Below are positions 1-12,586 of a stretch of DNA of 64,000 nucleotides, piece by piece. The notes below the pieces were generated by a model. It searched no databases. It saw only the letters and a list, made by a program, of their open reading frames with translations, and was not told where the DNA came from. How positions within the stretch are numbered: the first letter of the stretch is position 1; each line of letters opens with the position of its first letter. The position numbers were made by a program, and so were the translations under genes. The stretch is from Candidatus Ruthia sp. Plio_17_S18 (GTDB lineage Bacteria; Pseudomonadota; Gammaproteobacteria; PS1; Pseudothioglobaceae). The DNA is taken from NCBI GenBank assembly GCA_021730105.1, contig CP072538.1:1-64000 (forward strand). Reading direction: 5' to 3'.

Positions 1-20
1 TTAATTTTAATTTAGCTTTT

Positions 21-1319
21 ATGTCGCAAACTTGGTCACAATGTTTAAACACACTTAGAGGCAGCATTCCCCTTTCTCAATATAGTGTATGGATACAACC
101 CTTAAAAGCACTTGAAAACAACAATACCTTGTCTTTATTAGCACCCAATCCACAGGTACTTAACTACATTAATAAACACCTTAAAGCTCAAATCAAAAGT
201 GCAGTTGCACAACACAACAAAAATCTAAAAATTTTTATCAGTATTGCGTCCAATCAAAATTCACAAAATACCCAACACACTACGCCTTTATTTGAAGATT
301 ATACGTTTGATAATTTAGTACTGGGCAATGCCAACCAAATGGCCTATGGTGCAACCAAGCAAATCGCTGAAAATATAAACACTTCACCCTACAGCCCTTT
401 TATTATTTATGGTGGCTCGGGGCTGGGAAAAACACATTTAATGCAAGCTGCTGGACACTTAGCAAAAGAAAAAAATCCAAATATTAAAGTGATTTATGTA
501 CCCTTGATGGACTTTGTTAGAAATATTACCTCTAGCCTAAGACACAACACAATTGAAAATATTAAAACTTTTTATCAGTCTGCTGATTTATTGTTGGTTG
601 ATGATATCCATTTAATTGCAGGCAAAGAAAAATCTCAAGAAGAATTTTTTCATATTTTTAATTTCCTATTCAGCGGTAAAAAACAAATTATTTTTACCTG
701 CGACCAGCCACCTAAAAATATCAAATCACTAGAGGATCGCTTAAAAACTCGATTCTCTCAAGGTCTAAACCTACATTTGACCCCACCAGAATTAGAGATG
801 CGCGCTGCTATTTTGCTTAAAAAATCACAAAACGAAAGAATTAGCATCAACTTAACAGAAGACACCGCTTTGTTTATTGCTGGTCATATTTCTTCTAATG
901 TTAGAGACCTTGAGGGAGCACTTCTTAAACTCAAAGCTTTTGTTGATTTTTCAAAAATCAACCATGATTTTATTTCTAAAGATGTTGTTGAAACGGCCTT
1001 AGGTGATTTAATCAAACCCCAAATTAAAAACATCGATATTAACGATATACAAAAAGAAGTGGCTAAACATTACGCTTTAACCATCTCTGACTTAAGCTCA
1101 AAATCCCGTAAACAACACATGGTAATTGCCAGGCAAATGGCAATATTCATTTGCCATGAACTAAGTTCTTTATCGCTAAGTAAAATTGGAAAACATTTTG
1201 GAAATCGAGATCATTCCACGGTTTTACATGCAATTAAAAAAATCAAAGAAAAACACCTAGAAAGCATTGAAATAAAGAATGATTACGAATTAATAAAATT
1301 AAAATTAGCCAACTTATAA
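21..1319 (+). CDS. dnaA: Chromosomal replication initiator DnaA
   Basis: DnaA is the AAA+ ATPase that binds DnaA boxes and opens the origin. The 432-residue protein has the expected order: an N-terminal interaction domain, a short linker, an AAA+ core with Walker A GGSGLGKTH at about residues 131-139 and Walker B LLLVDDIH at about 190-197, and a C-terminal DNA-binding domain with FGNRDHSTVLHA matching the DnaA signature. It is a little shorter than the E. coli protein, mainly in the linker. Only 20 bases lie upstream in the window, so its promoter is not visible. It is followed by an AT-rich gap with DnaA-box-like sites and then dnaN, the classic bacterial order. Confidence 0.97.
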   Translation: MSQTWSQCLNTLRGSIPLSQYSVWIQPLKALENNNTLSLLAPNPQVLNYINKHLKAQIKSAVAQHNKNLKIFISIASNQNSQNTQHTTPLFEDYTFDNLVLGNANQMAYGATKQIAENINTSPYSPFIIYGGSGLGKTHLMQAAGHLAKEKNPNIKVIYVPLMDFVRNITSSLRHNTIENIKTFYQSADLLLVDDIHLIAGKEKSQEEFFHIFNFLFSGKKQIIFTCDQPPKNIKSLEDRLKTRFSQGLNLHLTPPELEMRAAILLKKSQNERISINLTEDTALFIAGHISSNVRDLEGALLKLKAFVDFSKINHDFISKDVVETALGDLIKPQIKNIDINDIQKEVAKHYALTISDLSSKSRKQHMVIARQMAIFICHELSSLSLSKIGKHFGNRDHSTVLHAIKKIKEKHLESIEIKNDYELIKLKLANL

Positions 1320-1532
1320 ACATATTCACAGCCAACTTATCCAATCAACTGTAAAACACACTAATAACCTAAACACTTTACAAAATTTATGCACATATCT
1401 ACATTTTTTTACATAAAATACTTGATTGTTATCAACAGACTAAAACTTTATTTTTTAAAGAAAAATAACCATTATTAACATAAAATAACCATACTAATAC
1501 TAATAATAACTTCTTAATAAAAGGATTTTGTG
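1320..1532. other. Possible replication origin, dnaA-dnaN gap
   Basis: This very AT-rich gap holds one full match to the relaxed DnaA box TTWTNCACA (TTATGCACA at 1387-1395) and several near matches: ATATTCACA at 1322-1330, TTATCCAAT at 1337-1345 and TTATCAACA at 1429-1437. A gap beside dnaA with clustered boxes is a common place for oriC, but the box count is low. The other flank of dnaA lies outside the window, so the origin could be there instead. Confidence 0.4.
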
Positions 1533-2636
1533 ATGAAAACACAACTCAGCGTTAAAGAACTACTTGAACCCTTGCAAACAGTTATTAGTGTGGTTGAGAA
1601 AAAACAAACATTACCCATCCTTTCTCACGTCCTTGTCCAACTTAAAGATAATTTACTAACTTTAACCACAACGGATATGGAAATTGAGATAAGAGCTTCT
1701 CAAGTCATAAAAACCCAAGAAAAAGTTTCCTTTACAATTTATGCAAAAGATTTAATTGATATTATTAAAAAATTATCAGAAGGTACAAACATTGAATTTA
1801 TCATTGAAAGTTCTAAAATTTACATCAAAGCTAATAAAAATTCATTTGAACTTAACACTTTTAATCCTCAAGATTTTCCATCATTACCAAAAATAGAAAA
1901 CAGTAACATCATTAAAATTAAACGGCATGTTTTAAAAGATTTAATTGAAAATACTAGTTTTTCAATGGGCAGCCAAGACATTAGAGCTTACTTAAATGGT
2001 TTATATCTTGAAGTTGATAAAAATAGCATCATTGTTGTTGCAACTGACGGTCATCGACTTTCTATTGGCGAAGTAAAACAAGCAAATAACTTACCCAGTA
2101 AAAAAACAGTTATTTTGCCAAGAAAAGCAGTGCTTGAATTAACTAAGCTACTTAATAAAAATGGACATGAAGATATTAACATTCATTTGTCAGATAATTA
2201 TTTTTATCTTATTAGCGATAACACAACCATTATTAGTCGATTAATTGATGGTAATTTCCCTAACTATTTACAAGTATTACCTACATATTTTAACAATACT
2301 ATTATTATTGACCGCTTAGATTTTTTAAATTCACTGCAACAAGCATCAATTTTTGTTGAAGAGCGAACCAAAGGTGTTAAATTAGTATTTAAAGACTCAC
2401 AACTACATATTTTTTCACATTCTGAAAGAGGACAAGCTAAGACACAAATCAACACCAAAAATTTTGATAAAGAAATTGAAATTGCATTTAATATCCATTA
2501 CTTAATTTCAATTTTAGAAAAATTACACACCAATGAAATTAATATGGTGGTACCTGGTGGAGAAAATCAATCCTGTTTATTAAGTAGTATGAATGATGAC
2601 ATTTATCAATATGTTGTGATGCCTATGCGCATTTAG
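1533..2636 (+). CDS. dnaN: DNA polymerase III beta sliding clamp
   Basis: DnaN forms the ring-shaped clamp that tethers DNA polymerase III to the template. From the ATG at 1533 the protein is 367 residues, essentially the length of E. coli DnaN, and shows typical clamp sequence such as VATDGHRLSIGE in the middle domain and the C-terminal end VMPMRI. I prefer the ATG at 1533 over the GTG at 1530 because AAGGA at 1521-1525 lies 7 bases upstream of it. It sits between dnaA and the remains of recF, as in many Gammaproteobacteria. Confidence 0.97.
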   Translation: MKTQLSVKELLEPLQTVISVVEKKQTLPILSHVLVQLKDNLLTLTTTDMEIEIRASQVIKTQEKVSFTIYAKDLIDIIKKLSEGTNIEFIIESSKIYIKANKNSFELNTFNPQDFPSLPKIENSNIIKIKRHVLKDLIENTSFSMGSQDIRAYLNGLYLEVDKNSIIVVATDGHRLSIGEVKQANNLPSKKTVILPRKAVLELTKLLNKNGHEDINIHLSDNYFYLISDNTTIISRLIDGNFPNYLQVLPTYFNNTIIIDRLDFLNSLQQASIFVEERTKGVKLVFKDSQLHIFSHSERGQAKTQINTKNFDKEIEIAFNIHYLISILEKLHTNEINMVVPGGENQSCLLSSMNDDIYQYVVMPMRI

Positions 2637-2650
2637 TACTATTGATTTTT

Positions 2651-3090
2651 ATGGCTGTTATTAATCAATTAATCAACACTGGTAAAAATATTAATTTATT
2701 TCTGATAATGCGCAAGGCAAAACTAATTTAATTGAAGATATTTATTATTTGGATCATAATCGGTCTTTCAAAACTAAAGTTATTAAAGAGTTAATCAATG
2801 TAGATCATGATAGTTTTCAGCTCAATGCCATTACCGACACACATAGAATTAAATTAGAAAAATCCATAAAAAACCATCATTAACATCAATCAACAACTAT
2901 TGAAAAACACCGGTGAATTGGCACAAATACTACTCATGTAAATTATGACAACTGACAATGGTTTTATTGTCTCTGGGTGAGCAAAAAAACTCTATCAATT
3001 GTATTCTGGATAACACAAGTATTAATATTGGTTAAATTAGGCATTAATCCAATTGTACTTATTGATGACATGTCATCTGAATTAGATAAG
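2651..3090 (+). pseudogene. recF: recF remnant (DNA repair ATPase)
   Basis: RecF loads RecA at gaps through RecFOR. Fragments of it are readable in the normal recF slot between dnaN and gyrB. From 2701 the frame reads NAQGKTNLIEDIYYLDHNRS, matching the RecF P-loop region; the preceding segment starting at 2651 is in another frame. Near 2950-3090 pieces such as SLGEQKTLSIV and PIVLIDDMSSELD match the RecF signature and Walker B end. Most of the middle is gone (about 440 bases remain of an expected 1,080) and several stops interrupt it, so it cannot make a working protein. Confidence 0.88.
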
Positions 3091-3104
3091 TAAAAAATTA
3101 AAAT

Positions 3105-3141
3105 AATATTGCACATTTAAATACATTAAATGTGCAATATT
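3105..3141 (+). terminator. Strong hairpin after recF remnant
   Basis: A perfect 16-bp inverted repeat (AATATTGCACATTTAA at 3105-3120 and its complement at 3126-3141) encloses a 5-base loop, ATACA. It follows the end of the recF remnant and precedes the gyrB promoter. It may be a transcription terminator of the dnaA-dnaN-recF unit, though the T-run after the stem is short. The arms are AT-rich and perfect despite the decayed surroundings. Confidence 0.5.
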
Positions 3142-3320
3142 TTATGACTAATATTCATCATAATTTACCTTTGATTAAGGATAATAGTACAAGTATTTTT
3201 CATATTAACAAGGGTGTAATAACACCTTCATGATCTGATAATAATTATTACTATATCCCTTTAAACATAACATCATAAACAACATCAAAACTATAAATAA
3301 ACAGGATTTATCTGTTTGCA

Positions 3321-5761
<2,441 letters not shown>

Positions 5762-5800
5762 TAAAAACTAATAAAAACTAATAAAAATAAGGAGACAAGT

Positions 5801-6688
5801 ATGTCAAATAAACACCCAGTTATTGTAGTGACAGGCTCATCAGGAGCTGGAACAACCTTTGTTAAACGTGCTTTTGAGCATATTTTTAGAAAAGAAAATA
5901 TTAATCCTTTGATTGTTGAAGGGGACAGTTTTCACAAATATGATCGCGCTTCAATGAAAGCAAATGTTAAAAAACAAGAAGATTTAGGCAATAATTTCTT
6001 TTCTCATTTTGGCCCCGATGCTAATTTATTTGACAAAATCGAGCAAACTTTTAAAGATTATGGCAAAACAGGTAAGTGTGATCGTCGTTATTATTTGCAC
6101 TCTGAGGAAGAGGCCATTGAACACAACCAACGTCTAAGCACTGATTTAAACCCAGGCGAGTTTACCCCTTGGGAAAAAGTAGGTAGCGGCACGGATTTAT
6201 TATTTTATGAAGGTTTACATGGTACAGTAGTAACAAATGATGTAGATATGGCACAATACGGCGATTTAAAAATTGGAGTTGTACCCAATGTTAATCTTGA
6301 ATGGATTCAAAAAATTCATCGTGATAATGCAGAAAGAGGCTATTCAGCAGAAGAAACAGTCGATACTATTTTGCGTAGAATGCCAGATTATATTAACTAT
6401 ATCACACCACAATTCTCACAAACAGATATTAATTTTCAACGCGTGGCAACGGTAGATACTTCCAACCCTTTTATTGCCAGAGACATTCCAACACCGGATG
6501 AAAGTTTTGTAGTGATTCGCTTTAATGATTTAGACAAAACACCCGTTGATTTTATGTACTTATGTAATACGATTAACGGCTCGTTTATGTCTAGACGTAA
6601 TACAATCGTTGTTCCAGGTGGAAAAATGAGCTTAGCAATGGAAATTATTCTTTATCCAATTATTAAAAAAATGATTGAAAATAAGTAG
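5801..6688 (+). CDS. prk: Phosphoribulokinase
   Basis: This enzyme phosphorylates ribulose 5-phosphate to ribulose 1,5-bisphosphate, the CO2 acceptor of the Calvin cycle. The 295-residue protein is the bacterial octameric type: P-loop GSSGAGTT near residues 12-19, then EGDSFHKYDR and FYEGLHG, all conserved in that family. AAGGAG lies upstream of the ATG at good spacing. It is the clearest sign of autotrophy in the window. It stands apart from RuBisCO genes here; the next gene (chrA-type) begins with the very next base after its stop, so the two are probably co-transcribed. Confidence 0.95.
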   Translation: MSNKHPVIVVTGSSGAGTTFVKRAFEHIFRKENINPLIVEGDSFHKYDRASMKANVKKQEDLGNNFFSHFGPDANLFDKIEQTFKDYGKTGKCDRRYYLHSEEEAIEHNQRLSTDLNPGEFTPWEKVGSGTDLLFYEGLHGTVVTNDVDMAQYGDLKIGVVPNVNLEWIQKIHRDNAERGYSAEETVDTILRRMPDYINYITPQFSQTDINFQRVATVDTSNPFIARDIPTPDESFVVIRFNDLDKTPVDFMYLCNTINGSFMSRRNTIVVPGGKMSLAMEIILYPIIKKMIENK

Positions 6689-7996
6689 GTGCAAGCAACA
6701 AGCATCCCTTTAAAACCCAGTTTTTTTCAGTTTTTTATTTACTGGTTAAAGCTGGGTTTTATCAGTTTTGGTGGCCCTGCTGGGCAAATCTCTATGATGC
6801 ACCAAGAACTAGTAGAAAAACGTCGTTGGATTTCTGAACATCGTTTTCTACACGCCCTTAATTACACCATGGTATTGCCAGGCCCTGAAGCCCAACAATT
6901 AGCCACCTATATTGGTTGGCTAATGTTTGGTGTGTGCGGTGGGCTTGTCGCTGGAGCGCTGTTTGTATTGCCTTCTTTGTTTATTTTAAGTGCACTAACT
7001 TGGGTTTATTTAACATATGGCACGCTTAATGAAGTTGTAGGTATTTTATATGGCATTAAGCCAGCAGTGACTGCTATTGTTCTATTTGCTGCTTATCGTA
7101 TTGGCTCTAAAGCCTTATCTAACAATATCTTAAGAGTGCTAGCTGTATTGGCATTTATTGCAATCTTTACATTACAAGTGCCTTTTCCTTATATAGTTGT
7201 GATTGCAGCGTTAGTCGGCTATCTAGGCGCTAAATTTTCACCCAATACTTTTAAAATAAACGCTCATCACGAAGATGGTAAAAGCAATCACGGCGCGGCG
7301 TTGATTGATGATGACACGCCTATTCCTGAACATGCTAAATTTAAATGGTCTCGTCTATTAAGTTTTGCTGTGGTCGGTGTTGCTCTTGGTTTTTTGGTAA
7401 TGAGTTTTCTAGACAATAAAGTGCTTCATGGTATGGCTGAGTTTTTCACCAAAGTGTCACTTGTTACTTTTGGTGGGGCTTACGCCGTGTTACCTTATAT
7501 TTACCAAGGTGGTGTTGAGCAATATCAATGGCTCAACGCTACCCAAATGATGGATGGCTTAGCGCTTGGTGAAACAACCCCAGGCCCACTGATTATGGTG
7601 GTCGCCTTTGTGGGCTTTGTGGGTGCAACAGTTAATGAGGTTTTGGGTGTAGATTCAATGTTAATGTCAGGTTTTTATGGCGCTTCAGTGGCAACTTTTT
7701 TTACTTTTTTACCATCATTTTTATTCATTTTTTTAGGCGGTCCGGGCATTGAAGCCACTCGTGGTGATTTAAAATTCAGCGCCCCACTTTCAGCCGTAAC
7801 TGCCTCTGTGGTTGGTGTGATTGTCAATTTAGCCGTCTTCTTTTCTCTGGCCACGCTGTATCAAAATCAACAAATTGATTGGATTGCTCTAGCCATCACT
7901 ATTGTTGCATTCATTGCTCTATTTCGCTTTAAAATAAGCATTATGAGCGTCATTGCCACCAGTGCCATGATTGGTTTAAGTGTGTCAATGTTTTAA
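6689..7996 (+). CDS. chrA: Chromate-type (CHR family) membrane transporter
   Basis: This is a 435-residue member of the CHR family, inner-membrane proteins known for chromate efflux. It has the long two-domain form: the N-terminal half carries FISFGGPAGQISMMHQ and MVLPGPEAQQ, and the C-terminal half repeats the pattern with VTFGGAYAVLPY and LGETTPGPLIM. About ten hydrophobic segments are visible, with a charged loop rich in His and Asp between the halves. The start is a GTG directly after the prk stop. The real substrate in this organism is not known; sulfate-like oxyanions are a possibility for a sulfur-linked lifestyle, but that is inference. Confidence 0.9.
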   Translation: MQATSIPLKPSFFQFFIYWLKLGFISFGGPAGQISMMHQELVEKRRWISEHRFLHALNYTMVLPGPEAQQLATYIGWLMFGVCGGLVAGALFVLPSLFILSALTWVYLTYGTLNEVVGILYGIKPAVTAIVLFAAYRIGSKALSNNILRVLAVLAFIAIFTLQVPFPYIVVIAALVGYLGAKFSPNTFKINAHHEDGKSNHGAALIDDDTPIPEHAKFKWSRLLSFAVVGVALGFLVMSFLDNKVLHGMAEFFTKVSLVTFGGAYAVLPYIYQGGVEQYQWLNATQMMDGLALGETTPGPLIMVVAFVGFVGATVNEVLGVDSMLMSGFYGASVATFFTFLPSFLFIFLGGPGIEATRGDLKFSAPLSAVTASVVGVIVNLAVFFSLATLYQNQQIDWIALAITIVAFIALFRFKISIMSVIATSAMIGLSVSMF

Positions 7997-8068
7997 AAGA
8001 AAGCGTTTGTTAGATAAACTCGTCAATAATGTGCATTTAATTTTGTATCAACCCCCTCTTTATATATT

Positions 8069-8431
8069 TTATTCATTGATTACACAAAACCCATTACCAA
8101 AAGGATCTGCACAATAAGCAATAGAACCCCAATAGTCATTATTTCCTCCAAATTTTAGTATTTTCAATGCAAGTTCATCGACATTATTACCGAATAAATA
8201 TAAGTGAATAGGTGTCCAATGGCGTTTATAGTCACGGACAATATTGCTGCTGGATACTAGAGGACTTGTCCCAGATTATTTTTCTTACAGATATATATCG
8301 CAGTTTTCTACAGAAAGAACCACCATGTCAAAACCTTGATCAAGAACTTTATTATAGCCGATCGCTTCAACATAAAACACCGCTGTTTTTTTCAAGTTTG
8401 AAACATCAATACTCACTGAGATCTTTATCAT
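8069..8431 (-). pseudogene. Glyoxalase/VOC-fold protein, two in-frame stops
   Basis: A single reading frame of 121 codons encodes a small vicinal-oxygen-chelate protein. It starts MIKISVSIDVSNLKKTAVFY and ends with the typical CADPFGNGFCVINE. GGGA lies upstream of the ATG. Two TAA codons interrupt it, at 8285-8287 and 8276-8278, just after CDIYL; the frame then continues without a shift. Members of this fold include glyoxalases and resistance proteins; the exact role cannot be told. It is best read as a recently silenced gene. Confidence 0.8.
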
Positions 8432-8483
8432 GATATATTCCCTTTTAAAGTAGGCCTTATTCTTAGTTGTATTCAATCAGGAT

Positions 8484-10934
8484 TTATTTAACAACAATAT
8501 TGACTAATTTATTTGGCACGACAATCACTTTAACGATAGCTTTGCCTTCGGTGAATTTAGTAATATTTTCATCTGCCAATGCTTGCACTTCAACTTGTTC
8601 TTTATCGGCATTAGTACTGAGCATGAACTTGGCACGTAGTTTGCCGTTGACTTGAACAATGATTTGTACTTCGTTTTGAACCAGTGCTGATTTATCAACA
8701 CTTGGCCATGGTTCATTGATAATTGCTTTTTTGTTGCCTAATTTTTGCCATAAGTAGTGACATAGATGTGGCGCAATTGGGCTTAGGGTTTTAAGTAGGA
8801 TATGGATAGATTCTTGGCGGAGCGCCATAGAAGTTTCGCTGGTATCCTTAAATTTGGATAATGTGTTGCACAGTTCCATGAGTGCAGCAATAACGGTATT
8901 AAATAAATACCTGAGACTCATATCGTCAGTAATTTTATTAAGTGTTTGATGTGTCTTAAAGCGTATGCTTTTTTGGGTTTTATCAAGGATGTTTAAAGAG
9001 CCGATGGCGTTGTTTTCTTTGTCTTTTATAAAACCACTAACCAAGTGGTAAACCTTATTAATAAAGCGATATGCACCTTCTAGTCCTGAATCGCTCCATT
9101 CTAGGTCTTTGGTTGGTGGTGCGGCAAACAAGATGAATAGGCGCACTGTATCAGCACCATATTTTTCAATCATTTGTGCAGGGTCAACGGTATTACCTTT
9201 GGACTTGCTCATCTTAGCACCATTTTTAAGCACCATGCCTTGGGTGAGTAAATTTTTAAAAGGTTCATCGTTCTTAATCAAACCTTCATCACGCAATAAT
9301 TTATTAAAAAATCTAGCGTAGAGTAAATGTAGAATAGCATGTTCAATACCACCAATATATTGGTCCACACCGCCATTGGCCAGCCAATAGTTGGTATGCT
9401 CATCTAGCATTTTGTCGTTATTATCTTTGCAAGTGTAGCGGGCAAAATACCAAGATGATTCAAAGAAAGTATCGAAAGTATCTGTTTCTCGTTGTGCCGC
9501 CTCGCCACATTTCGGGCAAGTGGTTTGATAAAATTCTGGCATTTTTTTAATTGGCGAGCCAACACCATCAAAATTCACCTCCTCAGGTAAAATAACGGGC
9601 AAGTCGGCTTCAGGCACTGCCACTGCGCCGCAACTTGGGCAGTTAATGATGGGGATTGGACAGCCCCAATAGCGTTGGCGTGATACGCCCCAGTCCCGTA
9701 GTCTGTAGTTGGTTTTTTTGCTGCCTAAGTTTTTGTCTGCTAAGTTTTTGGCAATGCTGTTAAAGGCTTGGTCAAAGTTCATGCCGTTAAATTCGTTCGA
9801 GTTAAACAACAGTCCTTTGTCGGTCATGGCATTTTCATCAATACTTATATTTTCATTAATGACTTGTTTGATGGCAATGCCATATTTTTTGGCAAATGCA
9901 TAATCCCGCTCATCGTGTGCAGGCACACTCATAACTGCGCCTGTGCCGTAGCCCATTAATACAAAATTAGCAATCCAAATAGGCACGTCATCATTGGTGA
10001 TTGGATGCGTGCATTTTAGCCCAGAATCAATGCCCTTTTTGTCCATGGTTTCCATTGCTGCTTCTGTGGTTTCTAGGGTTTTGTACTCGTCAATAAAGGA
10101 CTGTACTTGTGGGTTATTTTTGCCTGCTTCAAGTGCAAGCGGGTGTTTACTGGCAATGGCTAGATAAGTAACACCCATGAGCGTGTCTGGACGAGTGGTG
10201 TAAACCCTAATTGCATCGGTATTGCGTCTAGGAAAATCAACCTCTAGACCAACAGATTTGCCAATCCAATTTTTTTGCATGGTTTTGACCGAGTCTGGCC
10301 AGCCATCGAGCTTATCCAAGCCATCGAGTAATTCATTGGCATAATCGGTGATGCGCATAAACCATTGTGAGATTTTTTTTCTCTCAATCAATGCATCAGA
10401 ACGCCATCCACGCCCATCAATCACCTGCTCATTTGCCAAGACGGTTTGATCAACAGGGTCCCAATTGACAATGGCATTTTTCTTATACACCAAGCCTTTT
10501 TCAAATAACTTAATGAACAGCCATTGTTCCCAGCTATAATATTTTGGGTGGCAAGTAGCGAGTTCTCGTGACCAATCATAGCCAAAACCCAGTTGGCTTA
10601 ACTGCTCTTTCATATAATCGATATTTTCATAGGTCCACTTGGCTGGCGTGACTTTGTTCTTTAATGCAGCATTTTCAGCTGGTAGGCCAAACCCATCCCA
10701 GCCAATCGGCTGCATGACATTTTTGCCTTGCATTTTTTGATAGCGAGCAATCACATCGCCAATACTATAATTACGCACATGCCCCATATGCAAGCGTCCA
10801 GATGGATATGGAAACATGCTCAAACAATAATATTTTTCCTTTGACGTGTCTTCGCTTACTTCAAAAGATTTATTGTCTTGCCAATATTTTTGAGCTTGCT
10901 CCTCAATTTGTTGAGCGTTATATTCTGAGTTCAT
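8484..10934 (-). CDS. leuS: Leucyl-tRNA synthetase
   Basis: LeuS charges tRNA-Leu with leucine. The 816-residue class I synthetase shows the HIGH motif as HMGH at residues 49-52, the KMSKS motif as KMSKSKGNT near 570, and the editing domain between them with [13 protein letters not shown] zinc-ribbon-like pair CPSCG and CPKCG lies in the insert near residues 430-475. Its start overlaps the stop of pyrD upstream by 4 bases (ATGA), so the two are translationally coupled. In many relatives lptE and holA follow leuS; here a dead VOC gene lies downstream. Confidence 0.97.
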   Translation of the reverse strand: MNSEYNAQQIEEQAQKYWQDNKSFEVSEDTSKEKYYCLSMFPYPSGRLHMGHVRNYSIGDVIARYQKMQGKNVMQPIGWDGFGLPAENAALKNKVTPAKWTYENIDYMKEQLSQLGFGYDWSRELATCHPKYYSWEQWLFIKLFEKGLVYKKNAIVNWDPVDQTVLANEQVIDGRGWRSDALIERKKISQWFMRITDYANELLDGLDKLDGWPDSVKTMQKNWIGKSVGLEVDFPRRNTDAIRVYTTRPDTLMGVTYLAIASKHPLALEAGKNNPQVQSFIDEYKTLETTEAAMETMDKKGIDSGLKCTHPITNDDVPIWIANFVLMGYGTGAVMSVPAHDERDYAFAKKYGIAIKQVINENISIDENAMTDKGLLFNSNEFNGMNFDQAFNSIAKNLADKNLGSKKTNYRLRDWGVSRQRYWGCPIPIINCPSCGAVAVPEADLPVILPEEVNFDGVGSPIKKMPEFYQTTCPKCGEAAQRETDTFDTFFESSWYFARYTCKDNNDKMLDEHTNYWLANGGVDQYIGGIEHAILHLLYARFFNKLLRDEGLIKNDEPFKNLLTQGMVLKNGAKMSKSKGNTVDPAQMIEKYGADTVRLFILFAAPPTKDLEWSDSGLEGAYRFINKVYHLVSGFIKDKENNAIGSLNILDKTQKSIRFKTHQTLNKITDDMSLRYLFNTVIAALMELCNTLSKFKDTSETSMALRQESIHILLKTLSPIAPHLCHYLWQKLGNKKAIINEPWPSVDKSALVQNEVQIIVQVNGKLRAKFMLSTNADKEQVEVQALADENITKFTEGKAIVKVIVVPNKLVNIVVK

Positions 10935-11905
10935 AGGGTATTTTTGTTTGTGTCAGTATTACAGGCTGATATTGCAGAGTTGAGCTGTAATGTGCCCACT
11001 AAATCACCGATACTATCTAAGTTGTTTTTATTTAAATATGCACTAATACCATCATTGATTTTATGACACACTAACGGGTCGTAAAATAGTGCTGTACCTA
11101 TGCCAACAGTGGCCGCACCTGCAATGATGAATTCTATTGCATCATTAGCAGTGGTAATGCCACCTTGACCAATGATTGGTACATTGTGAGGTTTACTGAT
11201 TTGATAAACTTGGTGTACTTTTAACAAAGCGATTGGTTTAATGGCAGGGCCAGATAGTCCGCCTTGATTGTTTCCAACGATTGGTTTTTTGGTTTTAGTA
11301 TCAATACCCATACCCATAAGTGTGTTAATCACTGCTAAACCATCAGTACCTGCATCAATACAGCGCTGAGCGCTAAACGCAATGTCAGTTTGGTTGGGTG
11401 ATAATTTAGTGATGATTGGCTTTGAGGTATTTTTCCGACAAATATCAACCACTCGATAGGACATATCTGGATCATTACCAAATGCTATGCCACCTTCTTT
11501 GACGTTTGGGCAAGAAATGTTAATTTCAATTGCGTCAATATCTGTGCCATCAAAATGCTTAGTAATTTCGCCATATTCTTCAACGGACGAACCAGAGATA
11601 TTAATAATAAAACGCGTTTCAGTTTTATCTAAATTCGGCATAATGTCGTTAATCACCGCACCCGTCCCCGGATTTTGCAGCCCGATGGCATTAATCATAC
11701 CACTAGGCGTTTCGCATATGCGATGAGGGATATTGCCAAGGCGTGGCTCTAGAGTTGTGCCTTTAAGACATACAGCACCCACATCGGAGTTAGAAAATCC
11801 ATTAATCCGTGCATATTCTTCACCAAAACCAACACAGCCTGATAAAAGAACAATGGGTGAGTTTAGTGAAAGCCCGCAGAACAGATTTTTTAAGTTATTG
11901 TGCAT
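10931..11905 (-). CDS. pyrD: Dihydroorotate dehydrogenase, class 1 type
   Basis: PyrD oxidises dihydroorotate to orotate in pyrimidine synthesis, using FMN. The 324-residue protein reads as class 1 because the active-site region is [11 protein letters not shown], with cysteine where the membrane-bound class 2 enzymes have serine. The C-terminal phosphate-binding part has [14 protein letters not shown] and [12 protein letters not shown]. Class 1B enzymes usually work with an electron-transfer subunit, PyrK; no pyrK is adjacent. The gene overlaps leuS by 4 bases and is divergent from bioD. Confidence 0.9.
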   Translation of the reverse strand: MHNNLKNLFCGLSLNSPIVLLSGCVGFGEEYARINGFSNSDVGAVCLKGTTLEPRLGNIPHRICETPSGMINAIGLQNPGTGAVINDIMPNLDKTETRFIINISGSSVEEYGEITKHFDGTDIDAIEINISCPNVKEGGIAFGNDPDMSYRVVDICRKNTSKPIITKLSPNQTDIAFSAQRCIDAGTDGLAVINTLMGMGIDTKTKKPIVGNNQGGLSGPAIKPIALLKVHQVYQISKPHNVPIIGQGGITTANDAIEFIIAGAATVGIGTALFYDPLVCHKINDGISAYLNKNNLDSIGDLVGTLQLNSAISACNTDTNKNTL

Positions 11906-11944
11906 AGATGGTATTATACATTTTTGCTGTTAAAATTATTATTC

Positions 11945-12586
11945 ATGAAAGGATTATTCATTAGTGGTAGCGGTACAAGTGTTGGTAAAACATTTATTGC
12001 CCAACATTTGATTAGGTTATTAGCAAATACTCGCAAAGTGAGTGTTAGAAAGCCAGTTGAAAGTGATTGTGAAAATAGAAATGGGCAGTTAATACCAAAG
12101 GATGCCTTGTTATTATCCAAGGCTTGTAATACTAATGAGCCAATCGACAAAGTGTGCCGATATAAGTTTGAGGCGTGTAGTAGTGCGCAAATGGCAAGCC
12201 AAGCCTTGGGGCTAGAACTTATCTTAGATGATTTGGTCGGTGTTTGTACAGCAGATGAGTTTGTTGTTGTTGAAGGGGCGGGCGGGCTACTTTCTCCAAT
12301 AGCGACACAAGCATTAAATAGTGATTTAATTCAAGCACTTGATATGCCAGTGGTGCTGGTGGTCAAAGATGAGCTGGGCGCAGTTAATCAAGCATTGCTT
12401 AGCATTAACGCAGCTCAGCGTTGTGGGATTAATATAAGTATGTTGGTGTTGAACCAAATTCAGCCTAATTTGTTACAAAATGCACAAGCAATCGCTCAGT
12501 ATACGAATATTGATATCAATGTGTTTAATCAAGACGATTTAGCGGCGTTTGAAAGCCAAGTTGAGAAATCCCTGTTAGGACTTTAG
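11945..12586 (+). CDS. bioD: Dethiobiotin synthetase
   Basis: BioD closes the ureido ring of biotin, making dethiobiotin from diaminopelargonic acid, CO2 and ATP. From the ATG at 11945 the protein is 213 residues and begins MKGLFISGSGTSVGKTF, which holds the P-loop GTSVGKT. The conserved VEGAGG loop follows near residue 107. An upstream in-frame start at 11900 would add residues unlike the family and would run into the divergent pyrD start, so I rejected it. The 3' end overlaps the sspB stop on the other strand by 4 bases. Confidence 0.93.
   Translation: MKGLFISGSGTSVGKTFIAQHLIRLLANTRKVSVRKPVESDCENRNGQLIPKDALLLSKACNTNEPIDKVCRYKFEACSSAQMASQALGLELILDDLVGVCTADEFVVVEGAGGLLSPIATQALNSDLIQALDMPVVLVVKDELGAVNQALLSINAAQRCGINISMLVLNQIQPNLLQNAQAIAQYTNIDINVFNQDDLAAFESQVEKSLLGL

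Noticed and set aside
11900-11944. Longer bioD start at 11900
   Set aside because: It adds residues not seen in the family and overlaps the start of the divergent pyrD gene.
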